A DNA stretch of 5,090 nucleotides from Firmicutes bacterium UBA1440. GTDB lineage: Bacteria; Bacillota; Clostridia; Peptostreptococcales; Anaerovoracaceae. Below the pieces are notes generated by a model. The model ran no database searches. It was not told where the DNA came from and saw only the letters and a program-made list of their open reading frames with translations. Shown piece after piece: positions 1 through 5,090 of the stretch. The DNA lies in the NCBI GenBank assembly GCA_002329565.1, contig DCTM01000051.1, positions 4,439 through 9,528 of the forward strand. Direction: 5' to 3'. The stretch's first letter is position 1; each line of letters starts with the position of its first letter. The translations under genes and the position numbers were made by a program.

Positions 1-393
1 ATAAGAGCGCTTCGCGAGCTCTCCGGCACCTAGCTTCGCCAGGTTCGCGCGCGCCATATCCTTTTCGCGGAGGCTGTAAAACGGACGTCGCCCGCGGCTG
101 CTCAGGCAGCCCGAAAGCACAATCTCCTCCACGGAAGCCGGAAAATCCTTTTGCGATTCCGTTTGTTGCGGCAAATAGCCGATTTCACTTTTACGCAGAC
201 CGTCTCCAAATGTAATTCCGCCCGAAATCGGCGGGAGTAATCCGAGAATAGTCTTTATCAGCGTGCTCTTGCCGGATCCGTTTTCGCCGACGATGAACAG
301 ATAGTCGCCGGGCTCGACCGTAAAGGTAATCGGACCGGCAATCTTACGCCCTTCATATCCGACGGCAAGCTCTTTTCCGTCCAGTAATATCAT
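1..393 (-). CDS. znuC: Metal (probably zinc) ABC transporter ATP-binding protein, 3' part cut by the window edge
   Basis: This is the ATPase subunit of a metal-uptake ABC transporter, which would sit on the inner face of the membrane and power a permease. Only the first 131 codons are in the window. Seen directly: the start MILLDGKELAVGYEGR, a Walker A motif GENGSGKST at about residues 39-47, and a Q-loop region IGYLPQQTE at about residues 74-82. This is followed by SVEEIVLSGCLSSRGRRPF, which resembles the ZnuC/AdcC family. The frame leaves the window at AKRSY, just where the signature LSGGQ would be expected, so signature and Walker B cannot be checked. The ATG at 393-391 is preceded by a purine-rich AGAAGAG about 7 bases upstream. 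The gene starts 18 bases after the binding-protein gene, so both are probably on one mRNA. Zinc is inferred from the neighbours; manganese or iron is possible. Confidence 0.9.
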   Translation of the reverse strand, partial: MILLDGKELAVGYEGRKIAGPITFTVEPGDYLFIVGENGSGKSTLIKTILGLLPPISGGITFGDGLRKSEIGYLPQQTESQKDFPASVEEIVLSGCLSSRGRRPFYSLREKDMARANLAKLGAGELAKRSY

Positions 394-411
394 AATTCAT
401 CTCTTCTTTCT

Positions 412-1386
412 TTATTTGTAAAGTGCGCTTTGGAGAGCCGAGAAATTTCGCTCCATCGTGCCGAGATAAGTCTCGCCTCCGGCGAGATCGGCCCTCGTAA
501 TCGACTGCATCGAATCCAGAACTAAAATGTCCTGATTCTTTTTCTGCGTATTGGCAATTATCGTCTTGGCGATTGCCTTATCCGAGGATTCTGTAACGAT
601 TACAGCATGCAAGCCGCATTCATCGACCTTGCCTGAGAGAAAACGAACAGTCTCAAAGTTCGCCTCGGTTTCCGCTGAGCAGCCGGGGAAGGCCGCATAA
701 TAGTCAAGGTGCAGGTCGTCGACGAGATAGCGAAACGGGAAACGGTCGCCGACAACAATCGTTTTCAGCGGCGCAGCCTTGACCATCTCTTCGTATTTCG
801 TTTCAAGAGCTGCCAGTTTATTATTGTAAGCTTCGGCGTTATCGGCATAGTCCTTCGCGTTAGCGGGGTCGAGGTCGCCCAATTTCTCTGCAATACGCGT
901 ACAAACGATTTGCGCATTTGTGAGGGACATCCATACGTGTTCATCGATTTCAACGGCGTTTTGGCGGAGATGGGAGTCGTGGTCGTGTTCCATTCCCTCT
1001 GCCGTCTCCTCCTCTTTGACCGCATCTCTGAGTGTATCCAGAAGAGCGACAGCAACCTGATCTTTATCGGAGCCGGACAGTGCGTCTTTTGCCCAGGAGT
1101 CGGAGGTTCCGCCGACATACAGAAGCAGGTCACAATCCGCGATATCGGCAATATCGGCAACGGTTGGCTGGTAGTTATGCAGGTCGGTACCGTTATCTGT
1201 CAGCAACGTCAACTGCACATCCTGTGCATGCTCGCCTAATATTTGTCGCGCCCAGTCGTACTGAGGGAAGGATGTTGCCACTATGCTCAGCTTACCGGCG
1301 TTATCGGTCGGACGTTTTTCGCTGCAGGCTGTCAGTGAAGTGATAAGCAACAAAGTGATACAGAAAATAATCAGCGGTTTCTTCAT
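412..1386 (-). CDS. znuA: Metal ABC transporter substrate-binding lipoprotein (ZnuA/AdcA type)
   Basis: This 324-residue protein should capture a metal ion, probably Zn2+, outside the cell and hand it to the transporter. Residues 1-21 form a lipoprotein signal: KK, a hydrophobic stretch, then the lipobox LTAC with Cys21 as the anchored residue. The mature part has the cluster A-I binding-protein pattern: SIVATSFPQYDWARQI (34-49), then GTDLHNYQPT with His70 as the likely first ligand. A short His/Asp-rich loop HDHDSH (134-139) follows, typical of zinc binders, and DEHVWMS supplies His150 as second ligand. The usual third ligand region reads VVGDRFPFRYL (211-221) without histidine, so Asp214 may substitute; VLDSM supplies Asp291. 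I chose the ATG at 1386 rather than 1422 because it has GGAAGGA just upstream, begins the signal peptide, and overlaps the regulator stop as ATGA. Family assignment is sure; the metal is inferred. Confidence 0.93.
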   Translation of the reverse strand: MKKPLIIFCITLLLITSLTACSEKRPTDNAGKLSIVATSFPQYDWARQILGEHAQDVQLTLLTDNGTDLHNYQPTVADIADIADCDLLLYVGGTSDSWAKDALSGSDKDQVAVALLDTLRDAVKEEETAEGMEHDHDSHLRQNAVEIDEHVWMSLTNAQIVCTRIAEKLGDLDPANAKDYADNAEAYNNKLAALETKYEEMVKAAPLKTIVVGDRFPFRYLVDDLHLDYYAAFPGCSAETEANFETVRFLSGKVDECGLHAVIVTESSDKAIAKTIIANTQKKNQDILVLDSMQSITRADLAGGETYLGTMERNFSALQSALYK

Positions 1387-1781
1387 TTGTCCTTCCTTTC
1401 CGCTTTGCAGTCTGCGCAGCAACCGAACAGCATCGTTTGCGCGGTATCTATAGAAAAGTCACTGTCGTTTTGCACGGTCGCGGCAATGCTTTCTGCAATC
1501 TTGCTGTCCATGTGCATGATACGGCCGCATTGATTACATTGCATATGGAGATGATGAGCGCAATCGCCTCCGCCGATGTATTGGTAGAGAAATTTCCTGC
1601 TGCCTTCACGGCTGCGGCGCACGAGCCCTTCCTCGACCAAAAGATTTATATTTCTGTAAAGAGAGCTCATGCCGATACCCTCGATATTGTACGCCAGTTG
1701 TTCGATTGTATATTGTCGGTCGCGGTGTTCTCCGAAAAACAGCATCAGCTGCTCGCGTTGTTTTGTTTGATATTTCTTCAT
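1383..1781 (-). CDS. zur: Fur-family metal-dependent repressor, probably Zur
   Basis: This 132-residue protein matches the Fur/Zur/PerR family in length and layout. The N-terminal winged helix covers about residues 1-68, with the recognition helix in SSLYRNINLLVEEGLVRR (39-56). The dimerisation and metal half has the sensor segment CAHHLHMQCNQCGRIMHMD (74-92). The structural zinc site is two CxxC pairs: C82/C85 and C122/C125, with an extra C121. When charged with metal it should bind DNA and repress. It heads the znuA-znuC gene set, and a perfect 7-1-7 palindrome lies 15 bases before its start codon, so autorepression and repression of zinc uptake are likely. The choice of Zur over Fur or PerR rests on the neighbours, not on a decisive residue. 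The ribosome site is odd: GGGGGG at 1794-1789 instead of AGGAGG. The gene ends in TGA overlapping the next ATG. Confidence 0.9.
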   Translation of the reverse strand: MKKYQTKQREQLMLFFGEHRDRQYTIEQLAYNIEGIGMSSLYRNINLLVEEGLVRRSREGSRKFLYQYIGGGDCAHHLHMQCNQCGRIMHMDSKIAESIAATVQNDSDFSIDTAQTMLFGCCADCKAERKDK

Positions 1782-1796
1782 CGATGTGCCCCCCGA

Positions 1797-1817
1797 ATTT
1801 GAGAATAATTCTCAAAT
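1797..1817. promoter_or_regulatory. Fur/Zur-type operator, perfect 21-base palindrome
   Basis: The sequence has 10-base arms around a single central base at 1807; its core is TGAGAATAATTCTCA, the 7-1-7 arrangement used by Bacillus-type Fur, PerR and Zur boxes (for example TGATAATnATTATCA for Fur). It starts about 9 bases downstream of the -10 element, so it covers the expected transcription start, and ends 15 bases before the regulator's start codon. A bound dimer would block RNA polymerase. This supports an autoregulated zur-znuA-znuC operon. The palindrome is seen directly; the protein that binds it is inferred. Confidence 0.88.
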
Positions 1818-1825
1818 ATATCGGC

Positions 1826-1854
1826 AGTTTATCACAGAGAAAAGACTCTGTCAA
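1826..1854 (-). promoter_or_regulatory. Sigma-A type promoter of the zur-znu operon
   Basis: Read on the minus strand, a perfect -35 TTGACA (1854-1849) is followed by a 17-base spacer and a -10 TAAACT (1831-1826). The three bases before the -10 are TGA, which makes an extended -10 and compensates for the 4-of-6 match. Transcription would start near 1819-1820, at the edge of the Fur/Zur palindrome, giving a 5' leader of about 38 bases. No competing promoter on this strand is as good. Confidence 0.8.
1834..1851. repeat. Short inverted repeat ACAGAG-6-CTCTGT inside the promoter spacer
   Basis: Two perfect 6-base arms, 1834-1839 and 1846-1851, flank six A-rich bases (1840-1845). The right arm overlaps the -35 hexamer and the left arm ends just before the -10. 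It could be a site for a second regulator, but it is short enough to arise by chance. Confidence 0.35.
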
Positions 1855-1915
1855 GCAGTGGTCCCGGTCAAAAGTATTGCCAAAGGCGGACAATTGTATT
1901 GCTTTAAGACTCTGC

Positions 1916-1976
1916 AAAAAATAAAACATACCCCTGTCTCCGGGCAGTATTTTCTTCTGCCAAAAAACAGGGGTAT
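1916..1976 (-). terminator. Rho-independent terminator after the carB-dapF fusion gene
   Basis: On the minus strand a 10-base perfect stem (ATACCCCTGT, 1976-1967, with ACAGGGGTAT, 1937-1928) encloses a second stem GGCAG/CTGCC (1961-1957 with 1947-1943) and a 9-base loop. The five bases between the stems, TTTTT opposite CGGAG, can mostly pair by wobble, so the hairpin may be nearly continuous. It is followed after one G by TTTTATTTTTT (1926-1916). It lies about 93 bases beyond the fusion gene's stop and upstream of the zur promoter, so it separates the two transcription units. Confidence 0.8.
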
Positions 1977-2017
1977 TATTCACACTGTTGCTTCAGAAAC
2001 TTGCGGAGTCAGTGTTC

Positions 2018-2054
2018 ATTTTTAACAGGAGCTTCATCAGCTCTGTTGAAAAAT
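2018..2054. repeat. Imperfect hairpin with A/T flanks in the 3' untranslated region of the fusion gene
   Basis: The arms pair as ATTTTT/AAAAAT (2018-2023 with 2049-2054), AACA/TGTT (2024-2027 with 2044-2047) and GAGC/GCTC (2029-2032 with 2040-2043). There are single bulged G bases at 2028 and 2048 and a 7-base loop. It begins 16 bases after the stop codon. On neither strand is the hairpin followed by a T tract beyond the stem, so it is not a standard terminator. It may protect the mRNA 3' end or be a relic of a repeat. Confidence 0.5.
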
Positions 2055-2069
2055 ATCGACGAAGCTTAT

Positions 2070-2906
2070 TTAATATTCAATTACACCTTCGAAAATGAGA
2101 TCAGCGTTGCCGCTCAGAGTTACATAGCCGTCGTCCTTGTAGTTAACGATCAGGTCGCCGCCTCTGACCTTGACTGTGATATCCTCATTCTTCTTGCAGA
2201 GCCCCTTTTCGCAGGCAATGATGACTGCCGCGCAAGCTCCCGTGCCGCAGGCAAGCGTCTCGCCGTTACCGCGCTCCCATACCCGCATCTTGAGAATGAA
2301 CGGGTTGACGAAGCGAACGAATTCGGTGTTGACGCGCTCGGGGAATATGGCGGCGTGCTCAAACAGAGGGCCGACATTCTCGATATCGACGTCATCGACT
2401 TTGTCTGTGAAGACAACGCAGTGTGGGTTCCCCACACTGACGCAGCTGATGTCGTAGCTTCGGGCGCCGATCGTCACGCTGCGGTCGATGACGCGTTCGC
2501 CCGGAAGGGTGACCGGAATCTTAACCGGCTCGAATTCGGCTTTGCCTACGGAGGCGGTCACTTGGCCGACACGACCGTTGATTATATACAGACGGACGAT
2601 ATTGATGCCGCTTCCTGTCTCGATAGACATGACTTCCTTTTTCACCAATCCTTTATCGTAGAGATATTTTGCTACACAGCGGATTGAGTTGCCTGCATTT
2701 TTCCCTTCTGAACCGTCCTTGTTGAAAATGCGCATCTTAGCATCGGCCACGCGCGACGGTTCAATCAGCACAAGGCCGTCGGCCCCGATGCCGTAGTGGC
2801 GGTTCGAGAGGTTGATTGCAAGCGATTCCGGGCATTGCACAGTGTCGTTGAAATTTTCGATATAGATATAGTCATTCCCGGAGCTTTGCATTTTAGAGAA
2901 AGTAAG
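2070..2906 (-). other. dapF: DapF-like domain of the fusion protein, first catalytic cysteine replaced by alanine
   Basis: DapF converts LL- to meso-diaminopimelate, for lysine and peptidoglycan, using a two-cysteine acid/base pair. This domain of about 278 residues has the normal full length. Counting from the Met at 4997: LTFSKMQSSGNDYIYIENF (698-716) is the classical DapF start without its Met. GIGADGLVLIEPS (736-748) follows, then DGSEGKNAGNSIRC (761-774), GNPHCVVF (856-863), VNTEFV (889-894) and WERGNGETLACGTGACAA (907-924). Cys917 is the second catalytic residue and is present. The first (Cys73 of H. influenzae, motif CGNG/A) is Ala768, encoded GCA at 2696-2694, and the next motif position is Ser771. 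GCA differs from both cysteine codons at all three bases, so a single read error does not explain it. Either this subgroup works with one cysteine, or it does another reaction, or it is regulatory. Confidence 0.88.
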
Positions 2907-5090
2907 GCGCCGGCGAACTTTCCGCATATGGTTGATGTCGATCAGCTCGGTGTTGTTTTCATTGAAACGGCTGGCCATGATATCAGCCACAACGTTCGCT
3001 GTGTCGAGAGAGGTCAGGCAGGCAACCGAAAGCTGAAGGGCTCTGCGATTCAGTTTGATAAAGTCGTTGACACAGTCCTTGCTCTTGCCGCCGGTATAGA
3101 CGATGAAATCAATCTTCTCCTCTTCGAGCAGGTCGAGCATATCGTTGGATTCATACAGTTTTTTGACCACATGAACGTCAATGCCAAGGTTGCGAATTTC
3201 GTTCGCGGTACCGTCTGTGGCGTAAATCTTCATGCCGAGATCGTCGAGCTTTTTCGCAAGGTTTACAATTTCAAATCTGTCCTGTTTGGAAACGGTGATC
3301 AGTACGCCGCCCTTGCGGGAATCGTGCCCCGGAAACTTGAGGCCCGCGGCCAGCAAACCCTTGTATAAGGCTTCCTCCAGTGTCTTGCCGATGCCAAGCG
3401 CTTCGCCCGTCGATTTCATCTCGGGGCCGAGTTGCGTGTTGACGTCAGACAGCTTTGGAAACGAAAATACGGGCACCTTGACGGCAATATACGGCGGGGT
3501 CGGATACAGTCCGGTACCATAACCGAGATCGTCGAGTTTTTCGCCTGTCATTATTTTTGCGGCCAACTCGACCATCGGCACTCCTGTTACCTTGCTGATG
3601 TACGGAATCGTGCGGGAAGCACGCGGATTGACTTCGATTACGTACAACTCGTTCATATAAATAAGGTACTGGATGTTGACGAGCCCTTTAGTTCCTATGG
3701 CAATTGCCAGTTTTTCCGAGCAATCGATGACCTTCTTGAGCATTTTGTCTGTGAGACTGTAAGGCGGGTAAACCGCGATGGAATCGCCTGAGTGTACTCC
3801 CGCGCGCTCGATGTGCTGCATTATGCCGGGAATGAGAATTTCTTCACCGTCCGAAATGACGTCAACCTCGAGTTCAGTACCCATCAGATATTGGTCAATC
3901 AGGATTGGATTATCGTTGCCCTGCCCGAGAATCATGTCGATGTAGTCGGCAACTTCTTCATCGCTGTAGGCGATGGTCATGTTCTGCCCGCCGATGACAT
4001 AGGAAGGGCGTACGAGCACGGGATATCCAAGACGCTGTGCGGCCGCAAGACCTTCCGCTTTGCTGTAGACGGAGCAGCCTTGCGGGCGCTTGATGTTGAA
4101 TGATTGCAGCAGAGCATCAAATCTCTCTCTGTTTTCGGCCATGTCGATACTCTCGGCGGAAGTGCCGAGAATAGGAATGCCGGCTTCATGGAGGTATTTT
4201 GTCAGCTTGATGGCTGTCTGACCTCCGAAGGCTACGACGACACCGACCGGATTCTCAATCTTTATGATATTCATAACATCCTCTTCGCAGAGAGGTTCAA
4301 AATACAAACGATCCGAGGTGTCAAAGTCGGTCGAGACGGTTTCGGGATTGTTGTTGATGATAATCACTTCGTAACCGAGCTCTTTCAGAGTTTTGATGCA
4401 GTGCACCGAAGAGTAGTCGAACTCGATACCCTGGCCGATGCGGATCGGGCCGGAACCGAAGACAATGACCTTCTTTTTGCCGGTATCCTGTCTTGCGATA
4501 AACTCAGCCGCCTCATTTTCATCATCATAGGTGGAGTAGAAGTAAGGGGTCTTTGCCTTGAACTCAGCGGCGCAGGTATCAACCATCTTGTACCCTGCAT
4601 ACCGTACAGCGGGCAGCTCCTGGCCGGAGAATTTGGAGATGGTGGAATCGAGATAACCCATCTTTTTGGCGCGGATATATTTTTCCAGCGTCAGCTCGCC
4701 CTCTTTGAGTTCCGCATCCATCTTCACCAGATTGACCAGTTTGTCGAGGAACCATTCGTCCACCATTGTGATCTCGTGGATCTTTTCAACGGAAAATCCT
4801 CTCTTGAGGCCCTCATAGATTGCATAGATCCGCTGGTCATCCGGCTGGTGGATCTGTGCCTCGACCTGTTCGTCGGTCAGATGCTCAAATTCAGGCAGGG
4901 TCAGCGTTTCCAGTCCCAGCTCAATCCCTCTGACTGCCTTCATAATACCCTGTTCAAACGAGGTGCCGATTGCCATAACTTCACCGGTCGCCTTCATCTG
5001 GGTGCCGAGGGTACGTTTTGCATAGACAAATTTGTCAAACGGCCACTTGGGAAATTTGACGACCAGATAGTCCAGCGCCGGCTCAAAGCA
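2070..5090 (-). CDS. carB: Carbamoyl-phosphate synthase large subunit fused to a diaminopimelate epimerase domain (5' part cut by the window edge)
   Basis: One frame of 1006 visible codons, open at the right edge; by comparison with E. coli CarB about 355 N-terminal residues are missing. CarB makes carbamoyl phosphate from bicarbonate, ATP and glutamine-derived ammonia (supplied by CarA) for pyrimidines and arginine. Residues here are counted from the Met at 4997. The 31 codons before it read FEPALDYLVVKFPKWPFDKF and on, the end of the first ATP-grasp unit; LGTQMKATGEVMAIG follows. The oligomerisation domain spans about 20-165. The second ATP-grasp unit begins KVIVFGSGPIRIGQG (176-190), with GGQTAIKL, RPSYVIGGQNM (330-340) and Q443, E455, N457, R459 in EVNPRASRT. 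The MGS-like allosteric domain spans about 560-690 and ends with TELIDINHMR (683-692), where CarB proteins usually stop. A DapF domain then follows directly from about residue 698. The CarB active site looks intact; the fusion is the unusual part. Confidence 0.95.
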   Translation of the reverse strand, partial: CFEPALDYLVVKFPKWPFDKFVYAKRTLGTQMKATGEVMAIGTSFEQGIMKAVRGIELGLETLTLPEFEHLTDEQVEAQIHQPDDQRIYAIYEGLKRGFSVEKIHEITMVDEWFLDKLVNLVKMDAELKEGELTLEKYIRAKKMGYLDSTISKFSGQELPAVRYAGYKMVDTCAAEFKAKTPYFYSTYDDENEAAEFIARQDTGKKKVIVFGSGPIRIGQGIEFDYSSVHCIKTLKELGYEVIIINNNPETVSTDFDTSDRLYFEPLCEEDVMNIIKIENPVGVVVAFGGQTAIKLTKYLHEAGIPILGTSAESIDMAENRERFDALLQSFNIKRPQGCSVYSKAEGLAAAQRLGYPVLVRPSYVIGGQNMTIAYSDEEVADYIDMILGQGNDNPILIDQYLMGTELEVDVISDGEEILIPGIMQHIERAGVHSGDSIAVYPPYSLTDKMLKKVIDCSEKLAIAIGTKGLVNIQYLIYMNELYVIEVNPRASRTIPYISKVTGVPMVELAAKIMTGEKLDDLGYGTGLYPTPPYIAVKVPVFSFPKLSDVNTQLGPEMKSTGEALGIGKTLEEALYKGLLAAGLKFPGHDSRKGGVLITVSKQDRFEIVNLAKKLDDLGMKIYATDGTANEIRNLGIDVHVVKKLYESNDMLDLLEEEKIDFIVYTGGKSKDCVNDFIKLNRRALQLSVACLTSLDTANVVADIMASRFNENNTELIDINHMRKVRRRLTFSKMQSSGNDYIYIENFNDTVQCPESLAINLSNRHYGIGADGLVLIEPSRVADAKMRIFNKDGSEGKNAGNSIRCVAKYLYDKGLVKKEVMSIETGSGINIVRLYIINGRVGQVTASVGKAEFEPVKIPVTLPGERVIDRSVTIGARSYDISCVSVGNPHCVVFTDKVDDVDIENVGPLFEHAAIFPERVNTEFVRFVNPFILKMRVWERGNGETLACGTGACAAVIIACEKGLCKKNEDITVKVRGGDLIVNYKDDGYVTLSGNADLIFEGVIEY

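Noticed and set aside
398..400. Alternative ATG for the ATPase gene
   Set aside because: It is out of frame with the Walker A-containing protein; the ATG at 393-391 gives the correct N-terminus.
709..1239. Open frame of 176 codons on the plus strand opposite the binding-protein gene
   Set aside because: It is a shadow of the metal-binding protein, with no family resemblance and no start signal.
1387..1422. Upstream start for the binding-protein gene giving 12 extra residues (MLRRLQSGKEGQ)
   Set aside because: It would overlap the regulator by 40 bases and push the lipoprotein signal inward; the ATG at 1386 has a good ribosome site and starts a standard signal peptide.
1842..1914. Direct repeat AAGACTCTG at 1842-1850 and 1906-1914
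   Set aside because: Nine bases in two copies within an A/T-rich intergenic stretch, with no third copy and no matching context; probably chance.
1786..2025. Open frame of 79 codons on the plus strand in the intergenic region
   Set aside because: It runs through the operator, promoter and terminator structure of the minus-strand genes; the product looks random and there is no Shine-Dalgarno site.
2001..2687. Open frame of 228 codons on the plus strand opposite the DapF domain
   Set aside because: It is antisense to strongly conserved DapF sequence, has no recognisable domain and no ribosome-binding site, and its openness follows from codon use of the real gene.
2900..2960. Frameshift or sequencing error as the cause of the CarB-DapF fusion
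   Set aside because: Neither alternative frame shows a stop codon or a separate DapF start close to the junction, and both domains stay in one frame throughout. Only re-sequencing or relatives can fully exclude it.
1..5090. CRISPR array, tRNA, rRNA, insertion sequence or phage genes
   Set aside because: No regularly spaced repeats, no tRNA-like cloverleaf noticed, no transposase or integrase motif; the window is filled with housekeeping and metal-uptake genes.

Overview
The window looks like a chromosomal segment from a Clostridia-type Firmicute, perhaps a gut Oscillospirales/Ruminococcaceae-like lineage. The reasons are the style of the CarB and DapF sequences, a lipoprotein-type metal-binding protein, a Fur-family regulator with a 7-1-7 operator, and a base composition near 50% GC. 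This placement is inference from protein style only. All recognisable genes lie on the minus strand, so the text reads from right to left.

Right part (5090 to 2070): one uninterrupted reading frame that enters from the right edge. It holds roughly the last two thirds of the large subunit of carbamoyl-phosphate synthase (CarB). It then continues, with no stop codon and almost no linker, into a complete diaminopimelate epimerase (DapF) domain. The DapF domain keeps the second catalytic cysteine (CGTGA motif) but has alanine where the first belongs (AGNS instead of CGNG/A). The fusion and the missing cysteine are the most interesting observations here. Pyrimidine/arginine precursor synthesis and meso-DAP (lysine and cell wall) synthesis are joined in one polypeptide, or the DapF part has taken on another role.

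Middle (2069 to 1782): a 288-base intergenic region. It holds an A/T-flanked hairpin just after the fusion gene, a convincing rho-independent terminator for that gene, and a sigma-A type promoter (TTGACA, 17 bases, TAAACT with an extended -10 TG). A perfect 21-base palindrome of Fur/Zur type overlaps the expected transcription start.

Left part (1781 to 1): a zinc-uptake operon. A Fur-family repressor (probably Zur) overlaps by 4 bases a lipoprotein metal-binding protein (ZnuA/AdcA type). After 18 bases comes the start of the ATPase (ZnuC/AdcC type), which runs off the left edge just before its ABC signature motif. A permease gene (znuB) would be expected beyond the edge. The likely circuit is that the repressor, loaded with metal, binds the palindrome at its own promoter and shuts down itself and the transporter together; low metal releases it.
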